DNA from: Bacilli bacterium
GTDB taxonomy: Bacteria; Bacillota_I; Bacilli_A; RF39; UBA660
DNA length: 44,992 nucleotides
Direction: 5' to 3'
Assembly: GCA_017478105.1 (NCBI GenBank)
Contig: JAFVEF010000009.1
Coordinates: 1 to 44,992 of the forward strand
Shown piece after piece: positions 29,762 to 39,133 of the stretch. The position numbers were made by a program, and so were the translations under genes. Numbering within the stretch: position 1 is the first letter of the stretch; each line of letters opens with the position of its first letter. Under the pieces are notes generated by a model that made no database searches, was not told where the DNA came from, and saw only the letters and a program-made list of their open reading frames with translations.

Positions 29762-31618
29762 ATGTACACAGAAGATTACGAACGTAGAGGATTTCCACTA
29801 AGAAACTTTATATTAAAGCTAATCTTAGTTATAATATTTGTTTTTTTATTGGTTTGGTTATTACCAAAATTCTTAGCACCAGCAATTAGTAAAAATCTAA
29901 ATGTTAATGGAAAATCTTGTACTAATAGCACTTGTGATACATCAGGAATAAGTGCATTAACATCACAAATCTTTTCTGATAATATTGAAAAGATGAAAAA
30001 TGCAGCAATCTCATACTATACAGATGAAAGATTGCCAAAAGAAGTAGGTCAATCAGATACCATGACCTTAAGTGATATGATTGGTAAAAAACTAATAATA
30101 GCACTAATCGATAAGAATAATAAAGCATGTGATGTAGAAAAAAGTTATGTAAAAATAACAAAGGCAAATGATGAATACATCTTAAAAGTAAATCTAAAAG
30201 ATAGTGAAAAAGAAGACTATATTTTAGTACATTTAGGTTGTTATACATATTGTGAATCTAATATTTGTCAAAAACAAGATTCATATGTTGAAACTAAAAG
30301 CTCAAAAAGCTCAAAAGTAACAAAATACGTACCAATTAAAGGATATATCGAAAGAGGTGTTTACTATCCACCAGAAAATCCTACACCAGTAGTACCTGAA
30401 GATAAACACTACTGTGTAAAATACAATGGTAAGTATTACGATCATTATGGATATGTGGTATCTAAAGAAGAATATGAAAAAGATTGTATGCCACAACCAG
30501 ATAAACACTACTGTGTAAAATACAATGGTAAATATTATGATAGTAAAGGTAATGTTGTATCTAAAGAAGAGTACGAAAAAGATTGTAAGCCACAACCAGA
30601 TAAGCATTATTGTGAAAAATATAATGGAAATTATTATGATAGTAAGGGAAATGTAGTTACAAAAGAAGAATATGAAAAAGATTGTTTCCCTGAAGAAAAA
30701 CATTATTGTGAAAAATATAATGGAAACTATTATGATAAAAATGGAAATATAGTTGATTATGAGACTTATAAAAAGGATTGTACAACACCAGATAAAGAAT
30801 ATATTTATGAATATAAGAAAACAACTGGTGCTAAATTCTCAGAATGGTCATTATGGTCAGCATGGGCAACAACAGATTGTGAAACAAGAGAAATTAATTG
30901 TAGTGACTCTGACATTACATGTTTAGCTAAATTACAATTATTAAAAAGAAAAGAAAAAATAGGAACATATGATAAAACATATTCTAAAAAACGTGAAGTA
31001 GTTGTTCAAACTGGTTCATATCAAGCACAAACATGTTCTAAGTATAATTATGTAGAAATAAATAAAACAACTTATGCTACAACTACACAAACTACATATA
31101 CACAAATTAATACAGTTACTAATACAACTAGTCAAACAGTAGGATCATGGGTATATAGTGGTAGAGCTAGCTATTCAAATCCTCCTAGAGATGACGGATC
31201 AACAAGATATAAATTCGTAGGAGCAGATTATAGTTATTGTAGTGATACATGTACTACATTACCAAATTACTACTATGATAAATATGTATATGTTGGAGGA
31301 TTAAATAGTGTATCAAGTACAGTTACACCTGGAGCTATTACAAGTTCTACATCAACATCTACATCTCAAACAACAGATACTTCATATGAAGCATCATGTG
31401 GTCAAATAGTAACTAAAACAGTTCCAATTTACTCAACAGTAATTGCAACTGAAAAATCAGTAAGAAAAGAACCATTATATGGTGATGTATGTTATAAGAG
31501 TACAAAATCTAGAACTTTAATAAGTAAAGGTTCTACAAAAGTAACTTGGTCTAAATTTAATGATACTAAATTATTAGAAGATGGCTGGGTTTATACTGGA
31601 AATAAAAAACTAAAATAA
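29762..31618 (+). CDS. Large membrane-anchored Cys/Tyr-rich repeat protein
   Basis: I do not recognise the family of this 618-residue protein. After a short charged start (MYTEDYERRG) comes one membrane helix (about 17-39). An outside domain (40-165) has a helix MKNAAISYYTDERLP and YILVHLGCYTYCESNIC, and recalls a pilin-like fold. Residues 214-340 are four repeats of about 32 residues with the core KHYCxKYNGxYYDxxGxVVxxEEYEKDC, each holding two cysteines that could pair. The C-terminal third is Thr/Ser-rich with further Cys pairs (YSYCSDTCTT). It is probably a cell-surface protein stabilised by disulfides. Its partner gene is 13 bases downstream. Confidence 0.65.
   Translation: MYTEDYERRGFPLRNFILKLILVIIFVFLLVWLLPKFLAPAISKNLNVNGKSCTNSTCDTSGISALTSQIFSDNIEKMKNAAISYYTDERLPKEVGQSDTMTLSDMIGKKLIIALIDKNNKACDVEKSYVKITKANDEYILKVNLKDSEKEDYILVHLGCYTYCESNICQKQDSYVETKSSKSSKVTKYVPIKGYIERGVYYPPENPTPVVPEDKHYCVKYNGKYYDHYGYVVSKEEYEKDCMPQPDKHYCVKYNGKYYDSKGNVVSKEEYEKDCKPQPDKHYCEKYNGNYYDSKGNVVTKEEYEKDCFPEEKHYCEKYNGNYYDKNGNIVDYETYKKDCTTPDKEYIYEYKKTTGAKFSEWSLWSAWATTDCETREINCSDSDITCLAKLQLLKRKEKIGTYDKTYSKKREVVVQTGSYQAQTCSKYNYVEINKTTYATTTQTTYTQINTVTNTTSQTVGSWVYSGRASYSNPPRDDGSTRYKFVGADYSYCSDTCTTLPNYYYDKYVYVGGLNSVSSTVTPGAITSSTSTSTSQTTDTSYEASCGQIVTKTVPIYSTVIATEKSVRKEPLYGDVCYKSTKSRTLISKGSTKVTWSKFNDTKLLEDGWVYTGNKKLK
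30401..30781 (+). repeat. Four tandem repeats of about 96 bp inside the surface protein gene
   Basis: Units begin with GATAAACA(C/T)TA(C/T)TGTG or similar and encode DKHYC to EKDC. The first two units are nearly identical in DNA, while the fourth has drifted (YETYKKDC). Such repeats can gain or lose units by slippage. Confidence 0.8.
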
Positions 31619-31631
31619 GGGGGAATTTTGA

Positions 31632-34061
31632 ATGAATACAAAAAAACCTATGAATATAGTATTTTATAAAACAACAGAATTAGGAAAAGAAGTTAAAAAA
31701 GCATGTATCTTCTATAATGATGGTATAGTAGCTAATGTTAACTATGAACAAGGATTAGATGCCTGTGAAGTAGTAGTTAAAGAATTAAATATTAATTCAA
31801 AAAATGCATTTAAAGAAATGTTAAATAAAAATATAGTTCACGTTGTATCTGAAAAAGAATTGAAAAAGAATTTCAACAGTTACATTTATAATGAATTAGT
31901 TGAAGAAAATACAATAGATAATATTATTAGTGAAGAATTAAACTCAATTAAAGAAGAAGAAATAATTGATGAAGATTCTAGAGATACTGAAATACTTCCA
32001 GTTATTAAAAATGCTAAAGAAGAAATTGAAGATGAAGAAGAAGTAGTAGAAAAGAAACAAAACTTCTTCAGTAGAAAACTTCAAGAAATAAGAGAATCTA
32101 AAATAGTTAAAAAGTTTACTGCTATAGCTTTAGCTGGTGCAGTTGGATTAGGATTATATTCATGTGTCCAAAGAAAAACTAGAGAAGGAGTAGTAACTAA
32201 TGGATTCTTAACAACTGAAATAAGTGGAAAAGATGATACTACTAAAAGTACTGATGAAACAGTAATTGCTAAAGAGAATTCACAATACAATGGTTATAGC
32301 TTTGATGAATTAATGAATGTTACAACAAATGAGACTCAAAGAAGAGTAATGTCAAATATTAATACAACATTAAATAACTATAACAATATATTTGCATCAT
32401 TCTATAAAGAAAAAGATAAAAATATCAGAGCTGCCTTAACATTTGAAGAAGTTGTTGCTCTAGGACAAGCTTATAATGATTATTCATTAGAAGAGTTAAA
32501 AGCAATCTTTAATGGTGTATATGGTGATATTGATTCTACAAAATTAACTAGATCATATAAAGATGCATCATTACAATTAATGGGTGCTTATACAATAGAA
32601 AATAGAAATTGTCCAGTAGATATGTCATTATTAATAGAAACTCAAGAAGGAAAAGATTTCTATAAAAAGTATCATGAAATGTTCTTAAATGCTAAAGAAG
32701 CAACAGGTCAAGATAAATTAGATAAAATCAAATTATTCTATGACTCTGTAAGAGAAGATTTCCCAATTACAGAAGAAATTCGTACAGAAGGAATAATGCA
32801 TAGTGATGCTTATGATGAATTAGAATCATATAAATTAGCTGTAACTCCAATGATTGCTGCTGGAGAAATGATGTGGCAAAACCTTACAGTTGATTTAACA
32901 TTAGAAAATACTCAATTAGATTTCTTAAATGATATTGGATTATGTAATTATGCAAATGATAAATTTGAAAGAATTGAAAGCAAATCAGTATTATTTGAAA
33001 ATGATAAAACAAATCCATTATACATTCAATATAAAGAAGCAATTGAAAAAAATCTAAAAGAATTAGGATACTATAATATTAAAGATAGTGAAAGAGATAT
33101 CAGTAGATTAGATTCATTCCAAGATAATGTAAATTGGCATTTTGATGATCCTAATACTAATAACGAATCATATTTTGAATATTATACAACATCATCAACA
33201 ACAAGTTATACTGAGACAAAAACATGGACAGAAAATAATGGAACAACATATTCAACAACAACAACTAGAACTGAAAAAGAAATTCCAGAAGATGTTAAAC
33301 AAAAGATAGATAACGAAATTAATAATCAAAATGAGCAAAATAGACAACAAGCTGAAAAAGATGCTGAAGAAAAGAGAAAAGAATTACAAGCCGAAGAAGA
33401 TAAAAAAGCTCAAGAAATAGAACAACAAATAAAAGAAGAAGAAAAAGATTTAAATCAAAAAATAAATGACGCTAATGAACAAATAGATAAAAATAATGAT
33501 AGCGATCCAACAAATGATAAACCAGTAAACGAAAGTGATTTTGGTGATCATAATGTTGACTTTGATGATAATCATTCTGATTCACAAGGAAACTTAAATG
33601 ATTCAGTAGAAAACATTACAACTGATCCAACTGGAGATCAAACTGGAAAAGATTTACCAGATCCTAACGAAACAGGAAAAGAATTTGATGCTCGTGTAAA
33701 TAGTTACCAAGCACCAAGCTCATATGTTGAAGAAGAAGTACCAGTAACTTTTGTGGACGTTACTTCTGAAGAAAATACAGCTCAAACTGAATCTGCACCA
33801 ACAACACCACAAGAACCAGTTGTTGAAGAAACTACACCAGAACCAGAAATAACATTTGTAGATTCTACCCCAGAAAGTTATGTTCCAGAAACAGAGGTAT
33901 ATACAGTTTCAGAAGATGAAACAATTATAATAGAATATGAAATTCCAGTAGAAACATATGAAACTAAATCTAATGAGGAATTAGTAGATGAGTATGTTGA
34001 AGCTCTTGCTGAGAATCCTTCTGTTGAAGAAGAAAACGCAAAAGTATTAGAAAAGAAATAA
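31632..34061 (+). CDS. Large single-pass membrane protein of unknown function
   Basis: This 809-residue protein can be described only by layout. A cytoplasmic domain (1-100) begins MNIVFYKTTELGKEVKKACI. An acidic linker (about 115-150) and a basic stretch lead to one membrane helix at about 162-181 (FTAIALAGAVGLGLYSCV). A large outside helical domain (190-510) is followed by a Thr-rich patch and a Gln/Glu/Lys coiled coil (about 555-620). An acidic Pro/Thr/Glu-rich tail extends to the end. There is no sorting signal. It shares an almost identical leader with the preceding gene, so the two are probably made together and may form one transmembrane complex. Terminator after the stop. Confidence 0.65.
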   Translation: MNTKKPMNIVFYKTTELGKEVKKACIFYNDGIVANVNYEQGLDACEVVVKELNINSKNAFKEMLNKNIVHVVSEKELKKNFNSYIYNELVEENTIDNIISEELNSIKEEEIIDEDSRDTEILPVIKNAKEEIEDEEEVVEKKQNFFSRKLQEIRESKIVKKFTAIALAGAVGLGLYSCVQRKTREGVVTNGFLTTEISGKDDTTKSTDETVIAKENSQYNGYSFDELMNVTTNETQRRVMSNINTTLNNYNNIFASFYKEKDKNIRAALTFEEVVALGQAYNDYSLEELKAIFNGVYGDIDSTKLTRSYKDASLQLMGAYTIENRNCPVDMSLLIETQEGKDFYKKYHEMFLNAKEATGQDKLDKIKLFYDSVREDFPITEEIRTEGIMHSDAYDELESYKLAVTPMIAAGEMMWQNLTVDLTLENTQLDFLNDIGLCNYANDKFERIESKSVLFENDKTNPLYIQYKEAIEKNLKELGYYNIKDSERDISRLDSFQDNVNWHFDDPNTNNESYFEYYTTSSTTSYTETKTWTENNGTTYSTTTTRTEKEIPEDVKQKIDNEINNQNEQNRQQAEKDAEEKRKELQAEEDKKAQEIEQQIKEEEKDLNQKINDANEQIDKNNDSDPTNDKPVNESDFGDHNVDFDDNHSDSQGNLNDSVENITTDPTGDQTGKDLPDPNETGKEFDARVNSYQAPSSYVEEEVPVTFVDVTSEENTAQTESAPTTPQEPVVEETTPEPEITFVDSTPESYVPETEVYTVSEDETIIIEYEIPVETYETKSNEELVDEYVEALAENPSVEEENAKVLEKK

Positions 34062-34083
34062 GAATAAAATCTTATTTCTTTCT
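34052..34083 (+). terminator. Terminator after the large protein pair
   Basis: AAAGAAATAAGA (34052-34063), 6-nt loop, TCTTATTTCTTT (34070-34081). A second hairpin TTCTTTAT-AA-ATAAAGAA follows at 34079-34096. Confidence 0.75.
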
Positions 34084-34102
34084 TTATAAATAAAGAAAAT
34101 AA

Positions 34103-34131
34103 TTGACATTAAACAACAAATGTGGTATAAT
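34103..34131 (+). promoter_or_regulatory. Perfect consensus sigma-A promoter
   Basis: TTGACA (34103-34108), 17 bases, TATAAT (34126-34131), plus an extended TGG before the -10. It is the strongest promoter in the window and suggests high expression of the next gene. Confidence 0.93.
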
Positions 34132-34180
34132 ATCTATACATTGAAGGTATAGAGGGGTAAACAATTAGGGGGTTGAATGT

Positions 34181-34600
34181 ATGACAAATAGTTATATATT
34201 TGAATATTTAGATGAAAATGATTTTAGAAAAAAAGAAAGATCTGTAAGAAAATATAACATGTTAGCTTACAAAAAATTAACTTTTACATATTATCCAGAA
34301 TTAAGAAAAGGTAAATTCTTAGGTAAAGCTGTAAAAGAAGATGAAAAAAATAAAACAGTAAGTTATGAGTTACAATTACCTACAGACGAATTATTCAAAA
34401 AAGTTCATGGACCTATAGTACTTCATTACACAGTATATTTAGAGAAAAACATTATATTACTTACTAATATAACTCCAGAAGGAATATTAGATGAAGGACA
34501 TAGAGCAGAATTATCTACATATAAGGGTGTAATGATTTCTAAAACAAATCCAGAAAAAGATATGTTTAAAATCAATTTACTAAATATGCTTGAAAAATAG
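34181..34600 (+). CDS. Highly expressed small protein of unknown function
   Basis: This 139-residue protein has no signal, no membrane segment and no recognised domain. The sequence alternates strands and charged turns: SYIFEYLDENDFRKKERS, AYKKLTFTYYPELRKGKFLG, VSYELQLPTDELFKKV and VLHYTVYLEKNIILLTNI. This would suit a small beta-sandwich or barrel. It has a perfect sigma-A promoter and AGGGGG ribosome site, so it should be abundant. It stands alone between terminators, just before two tRNA genes. Confidence 0.65.
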   Translation: MTNSYIFEYLDENDFRKKERSVRKYNMLAYKKLTFTYYPELRKGKFLGKAVKEDEKNKTVSYELQLPTDELFKKVHGPIVLHYTVYLEKNIILLTNITPEGILDEGHRAELSTYKGVMISKTNPEKDMFKINLLNMLEK

Positions 34601-34620
34601 GGATAAAACTCTATTTTTTT
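34594..34620 (+). terminator. Terminator after the 139-residue gene
   Basis: AAAATAG (34594-34600) pairs with CTATTTT (34611-34617) around 10 bases in a T run. The stem is A/T-rich. Confidence 0.7.
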
Positions 34621-34631
34621 ATATTAAAGTA

Positions 34632-34660
34632 TTGCACCAAAATAAAAAATATGCTATTAT
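34632..34660 (+). promoter_or_regulatory. Promoter of the tRNA operon
   Basis: TTGCAC (34632-34637), 17 bases, TATTAT (34655-34660) with TGC before it. The tRNA begins 11 bases downstream. Confidence 0.65.
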
Positions 34661-34671
34661 TAAATAGCGAT

Positions 34672-34748
34672 GGACCCTTAGCTCAGTTGGTTAGAGCATC
34701 CGGCTCATAACCGGGCGGTCATAGGTTCGAGTCCTATAGGGTCCACCA
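34672..34748 (+). tRNA. tRNA with CAU anticodon (Ile2 or elongator Met)
   Basis: This is a 77-nt cloverleaf. The acceptor stem GGACCCT pairs with AGGGTCC, the discriminator is A, and CCA is encoded. The D arm has AGCTCAGTTGGTTAGAGC, the anticodon loop is CTCATAA with CAT at 34706-34708, and the T arm has GGTTCGAGTCC. G1-C72 pairing rules out initiator tRNA. The GGACC...GGTCC acceptor and overall sequence look more like the lysidine-modified tRNA-Ile(CAU) of Bacilli than elongator Met. Without a full genome set this stays open. Confidence 0.93.
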
Positions 34749-34758
34749 ATTTTTATTT

Positions 34759-34842
34759 GCGAGTATGGCGGAATTGGCAGACGCGCTAGACTTAGGATCT
34801 AGTGTCCCAGACGTGCAGGTTCAACTCCTGTTACTCGCACCA
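34759..34842 (+). tRNA. tRNA-Leu (anticodon UAG)
   Basis: This is an 84-nt cloverleaf of the long-variable-arm class. The acceptor GCGAGTA pairs with TACTCGC, the discriminator is A, and CCA is encoded. The anticodon stem CTAGA/TCTAG frames loop CTTAGGA with TAG at 34793-34795, and the T arm is GCAGGTTCAACTCCTGT. It reads CUN leucine codons. It is ten bases after the first tRNA and shares its promoter and terminator. Confidence 0.96.
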
Positions 34843-34854
34843 GTATTAAAATAG

Positions 34855-34877
34855 AAGCAATTTTTACAATTGCTTTT
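34855..34877 (+). terminator. Terminator of the tRNA operon
   Basis: AAGCAATT (34855-34862), 5-nt loop, AATTGCTT (34868-34875), then Ts. Confidence 0.9.
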
Positions 34878-35023
34878 TTATTATATTTTAAAATATGTTA
34901 AAATATAAAAAGAAGTATACTTATATTTAAATGCAACCAAAAATTTACATAATTTCCAACTAAAATGTATAGAATGAAACTAAAAATAAGTATAAAATTT
35001 ATATCATGAAAGAGGTGATTATT

Positions 35024-36604
35024 ATGAAGTTTGGTGACAAATTATTAGAACTTCGCAAAAAAAATGGTCTCTCTCAAGAGGAGTTGGCCGAAAAACTAGG
35101 AGTATCAAGACAGAGTGTAAGTAAATGGGAAAGTAATCAAACATATCCCGAAACAGATAAAATTATCCAAATAGCAAATTTATTTGATTGCTCTATGGAT
35201 GATCTTATTAACGATAAAATAACAGATGTAGATTTTACGTTAAGAAGTAATAAGAATAATATTAATAATATATGGAATTCTTTATTAGACTTTATTTCAG
35301 ATACTGTTAACATGTTTTCTAATATGAGCTTTGCTGATGGATTTAAATGTGTAATAGAACTAATTATTCTATCCTTCCTTCTAACAATATTAGGACATAT
35401 TATATGTAATAGTGCAAGTGATATAATTGCTAATATATTTAGATTTTTAAGTATAGATAATAGATCTATACTAAGAGAAGTTGTTAAGAGTATTTTTCAT
35501 TTAATTTGGTTTATTCTATCAATTATCACAATAATCTATTCATTTAAAATAAAATATTTAAATGATTATAAAATAAATCATATAGAACCAAAGGAAGATA
35601 AAAAAGATTTAAAGACAAAAACAACTGATGAACTAAATGATAATGTTAAAGTAAATGAAAAGCCTTTAGAGTTTTTAAGTGTTCTTGCTAAAATAGTAGT
35701 TATCTTTCTAAAATTTATTAGTTTATGGATTTTATTAGGAACTATATTTGCCTGTATTGGAATAGTTATTGCAGCTGTTATATGTTCATCATTTATTACT
35801 ACTAATATCTTATTCTTATGGATAAGCCTACTACTATTATTAGGGGCAGTAATTGGAGTACAAGTTATTGTATTACTAATCTGTTTCATTGCCGAAAAAA
35901 GAGTCAATGTAGTTTTAAATATAATAGTATTCATATCTTGTATTGTACTATCAGGAGTATCAATTGGTATGTTAGCAGTATCAATCAAGAATATTAATTT
36001 TATAAGAGATAATAGTGAATTGGAAATATCTACAAAAGAAATAAACTTAGAATATGAAGATGATTTAGTTATAAAATCAAATGGATTAGGTCTTTCAAAT
36101 AGTTATAAATATATTATCGATAATAATATGCCAGATAAACTAATCACTGTAAGTAGAGAAATTGATAACAGATATTTCAAATTATATACAACTAGAACAG
36201 AAATTGATAAACTACCTACAATAGAAGTAACAGAATCTGGAATAGATGATTTCAAATCATTTTATAATTTATATGTAAATAACTTAAAAAAGAATAAGGT
36301 TTATACATTCGAAGAATACGCTAACGATCCTTTAGTAATCAAAGCCAATGAATCTACAGTCCTAAATTTAATTAATAATTTTAAGAAAATTTATTTAGTA
36401 GAAGAAGAAGATAATGGAAATGAAATAAATATTATTGAACATCATGATAAAGTATTCTTTGTAAATGGTTTAGAGGGAGAATATGACGCTAAAGATGATT
36501 CTATAAGATATTATAATGAAGATTATAGTTGCAAAAAAGAAATAGAATCAACTAAATACGGAGAAAGATTTACTTATATCTGTAATTATAAAGAAGAAGA
36601 GTAA
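35024..36604 (+). CDS. XRE-family DNA-binding membrane protein
   Basis: This 526-residue protein has an N-terminal XRE helix-turn-helix (1-62: GDKLLELRKKNGLSQEELAE, then LGVSRQSVSKWESNQTYPET). A linker leads to membrane helices at about 100-130 and 150-175, then a cluster at about 210-320. A soluble C-terminal domain (about 325-526) is strand-rich and ends in two Cys/Tyr-containing turns. It looks like a membrane-tethered regulator that senses something at or across the membrane. The start at 35024 follows AGAGGTGATT; an ATG at 35006 has no site. Target genes are unknown. Closed by its own terminator. Confidence 0.78.
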   Translation: MKFGDKLLELRKKNGLSQEELAEKLGVSRQSVSKWESNQTYPETDKIIQIANLFDCSMDDLINDKITDVDFTLRSNKNNINNIWNSLLDFISDTVNMFSNMSFADGFKCVIELIILSFLLTILGHIICNSASDIIANIFRFLSIDNRSILREVVKSIFHLIWFILSIITIIYSFKIKYLNDYKINHIEPKEDKKDLKTKTTDELNDNVKVNEKPLEFLSVLAKIVVIFLKFISLWILLGTIFACIGIVIAAVICSSFITTNILFLWISLLLLLGAVIGVQVIVLLICFIAEKRVNVVLNIIVFISCIVLSGVSIGMLAVSIKNINFIRDNSELEISTKEINLEYEDDLVIKSNGLGLSNSYKYIIDNNMPDKLITVSREIDNRYFKLYTTRTEIDKLPTIEVTESGIDDFKSFYNLYVNNLKKNKVYTFEEYANDPLVIKANESTVLNLINNFKKIYLVEEEDNGNEINIIEHHDKVFFVNGLEGEYDAKDDSIRYYNEDYSCKKEIESTKYGERFTYICNYKEEE

Positions 36605-36619
36605 CTCTTTTTCTTTTTT
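36590..36619 (+). terminator. Terminator after the XRE membrane protein
   Basis: A 12-bp stem (36590-36601 with 36605-36616, one G-T pair) around TAA, then Ts. The loop is the stop codon region. Confidence 0.8.
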
Positions 36620-36620
36620 A

Positions 36621-36629
36621 TGCTATAAT
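36621..36629 (+). promoter_or_regulatory. Extended -10 promoter of the hydrolase operon
   Basis: TGCTATAAT at 36621-36629, no clear -35. It lies 33 bases before the first gene. Confidence 0.6.
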
Positions 36630-36661
36630 AAAAAAAAGATATAATGTAAAAGAGGTATTTC

Positions 36662-38008
36662 ATGACAAAAGCATATTATAATGGTTATTGTATTAACTAT
36701 TCTATTAAAAATATACAAGATCGTAACAAACTCATAAATTTTATGAAAAATGTTGTTATTGATTATGACAATTATTTTAAAAAAAATATAATACTCTCTA
36801 AAAAAGGAGAAAATAGTGATACATCAGCTCAATATATAGAAAATGTTGATGAAGAATTATTAAAAATAAGTAAAGAATTATATTCAAAAATTAATGCCTA
36901 TGTAAAAAATGAAAAAGATTTATACGCATCATCTTTATATTTAGAAAGTTTCTTATACAGTATAGATTATAGAGATAAAAATAAAGATGTATTTATCGCA
37001 AACAAGGTTGTTGCTGATGAAAAAAGCACTTATATTGGCCTAGGAGCACTTTATTTTACTAATATAGAAGAATATAAAGATTTCTTAATTAATATGGATG
37101 AGAGTACTAAAACAAGAATAAGAGACTATTTTTCTAATAAATACCAAATCACAACATTTGAAAAAATATTAAAAAAATTTTCTAATTTAGTAAACGATAC
37201 ATATCCAGAAGTAATAACAGAAATCAGAAAATATAGTCCAGAAATAAAAAAATATCTTATAGAAACCAAAAAAGATTATAACACTACAAATAGTAATTAT
37301 ACTATTATCGATAATAATAAAACTGATACTTTATTTAAAGAATTTCTAATGGAAGTTGAACCAAGTGGTGAATGGTTAAAAGACTATGAGAAATTAAAGA
37401 AAAATAATTGTATTCAATTTATAGAATATAATACAAATATAGATAAACAGTCAGGTTTCTATAATAATGAATACATAATAATTATTAGTGAAAACAACTG
37501 TAATGATCTTATTAGACTAGCTCATGAATTTGCCCATTACATTTCCAAGAAAAAAGATTATGACTTTAATAACTTATTAGAGTTTCCTTCAATATATTAT
37601 GAATTAAAAGCTCAAGAATTTTTAATAAAAAAAGGAATAGCCGAAGAGGAACTTACAAATATAAGAAAAAAAAGAGATGAAAACTTAAATAAAGAACTAA
37701 ATTATACCACAAATATCTATAATATGATTTCATATTTAAAAGATAATAAAACAATTAAAAATTATCCAAAATTAGTAAGTAAAAACAAAGAGGAACTAAA
37801 AACATACATAGATAATAAAATGACTAGATTAGTAAATAATCCAGAATCTATATATAAAAAGACAACTTATCCTGCAGGAAAGTATTTAGCTTATAAAATG
37901 CTTAAAATGGAAAATAGTGAAGAAATAATGAAATCTGTTACTGAAAATCTACAAGATTATAATATTACAAGTATTTTAAATATAATTGACAAAGAAAAAA
38001 CAATATAA
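36662..38008 (+). CDS. Putative zinc metallopeptidase (HExxH, M3-like)
   Basis: This 448-residue, mainly helical soluble protein holds a zincin motif in DLIRLAHEFAHYISKKKDY: His288, Glu289 and His292. A possible third ligand is Glu307 or Glu314 in LLEFPSIYYELKAQEF. The phrase E-F-P-S-x-Y-x-E resembles the second helix of M3 oligopeptidases, but the overall length is shorter and the N-terminal part is not recognisable. With no signal peptide it should act inside the cell on peptides. It is the first of five tightly packed genes. The family link is tentative; the zinc motif is clear. Confidence 0.65.
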   Translation: MTKAYYNGYCINYSIKNIQDRNKLINFMKNVVIDYDNYFKKNIILSKKGENSDTSAQYIENVDEELLKISKELYSKINAYVKNEKDLYASSLYLESFLYSIDYRDKNKDVFIANKVVADEKSTYIGLGALYFTNIEEYKDFLINMDESTKTRIRDYFSNKYQITTFEKILKKFSNLVNDTYPEVITEIRKYSPEIKKYLIETKKDYNTTNSNYTIIDNNKTDTLFKEFLMEVEPSGEWLKDYEKLKKNNCIQFIEYNTNIDKQSGFYNNEYIIIISENNCNDLIRLAHEFAHYISKKKDYDFNNLLEFPSIYYELKAQEFLIKKGIAEEELTNIRKKRDENLNKELNYTTNIYNMISYLKDNKTIKNYPKLVSKNKEELKTYIDNKMTRLVNNPESIYKKTTYPAGKYLAYKMLKMENSEEIMKSVTENLQDYNITSILNIIDKEKTI

Positions 38009-38017
38009 GGAGATAAC

Positions 38018-39133
38018 ATGACTATAATTGATTATTTAAAAGAATATAATAACTATTCATTTGAAGAAAGAAAAATAAATAACATAGACTATGTTATCTT
38101 TTCATACTTATCCTATGCCGATTTAGATAAGATATTTAATAATTCTAAAAGTATTATATTAAAAGAAATAGATAAAAGTTTAATAAACAAGAAAAATAAT
38201 AAAAACTCTTTAAAAGCTTCAGTTGAAGCAAATACCATATTAAAAGAAATGATTAGTTCTAAAAGATATGGTAATTGTAAATTATATAATTATAAATATG
38301 ATGGAAATGATGAATACCAGTTTGGTGCCATTACCATTGAATATGAAGATAATAAAGTGTTTGTATCTTTCGAAGGAACCAATGAATTATTTAGTGGTTG
38401 GAAAGAAAATTTTATGTTGAGTTTTAAATGTCCTACAATCACTCATAAAAAATCTATTGATTACCTTAATAAGTCTTTCTCACATAATAAGAAAGAAATA
38501 ATAGTAGGAGGCCATTCAAAAGGAGGTAATTTAGCTTTAGTATCCTCACTTTATTGTAAGAAAAGTATTAGACAAAGGATTACTAAAATAATAGGCGCAG
38601 ACTCTCCAGGTCTTCTAAATAAAGATTTTTATTCTAAAAAATATAAAAAAATAGAAGAAAAATATGTTCATATCATGCCAGAATATTCAATGGTTGGAAT
38701 ACTCTTAAATCATTCAAAAGATATCATAGTAAAATCAACTAATAAAGGAATACAGGGACATAGTATAATGAGTTGGGTAATAGATGATACAAATTTTAAA
38801 AAAGCCAAGCTTTCTCCATTATCCAAAAGATTAGATAACGCAATAAATGAATGGTCAAATACTCATAGTGATAAAGAAAAAATAGACTTTATAACAAACT
38901 TTGATTCAATATTAAACAAATCAAATGTCAAAAGTATAATTGATATTAAAGAAAATAAAACTAAAATTATTAAGATTATTATGAATTCAAATAATATTTC
39001 TGAAAGCAGTAAAAAAACAATCATTGACTTTATAATAATCATTATTAAATGTTTTAGTGATGTTAAAAAGAATGAAATAAAAAAATTAATAAACAACAGT
39101 ATACAGAAATTAAATAGGAATGATGAAAAATGA
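38018..39133 (+). CDS. Mbeg1-like (DUF2974) alpha/beta hydrolase
   Basis: This 371-residue protein has IDYVIFSYLSYADLDKIF near the start and a lipase-type core: GAITIEYEDNKVFVSFEGTN, LFSGWKENFMLSF, then IIVGGHSKGGNLALVSSLYC with nucleophile Ser167 in GHSKGG. Then come IIGADSPGL and the His region GIQGHSIMSWVID. This is the Mbeg1/DUF2974 plan, seen in many gut Firmicutes and named after Bacillus thuringiensis proteins; substrates may be lipids or esters. The C-terminal 100 residues are helical. It lies 9 bases after the peptidase gene and overlaps the next by 4. Confidence 0.86.
   Translation: MTIIDYLKEYNNYSFEERKINNIDYVIFSYLSYADLDKIFNNSKSIILKEIDKSLINKKNNKNSLKASVEANTILKEMISSKRYGNCKLYNYKYDGNDEYQFGAITIEYEDNKVFVSFEGTNELFSGWKENFMLSFKCPTITHKKSIDYLNKSFSHNKKEIIVGGHSKGGNLALVSSLYCKKSIRQRITKIIGADSPGLLNKDFYSKKYKKIEEKYVHIMPEYSMVGILLNHSKDIIVKSTNKGIQGHSIMSWVIDDTNFKKAKLSPLSKRLDNAINEWSNTHSDKEKIDFITNFDSILNKSNVKSIIDIKENKTKIIKIIMNSNNISESSKKTIIDFIIIIIKCFSDVKKNEIKKLINNSIQKLNRNDEK

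Noticed and set aside
30401..30781. The repeat block as a CRISPR array
   Set aside because: Units are in-frame coding repeats of a protein with no unique spacers.
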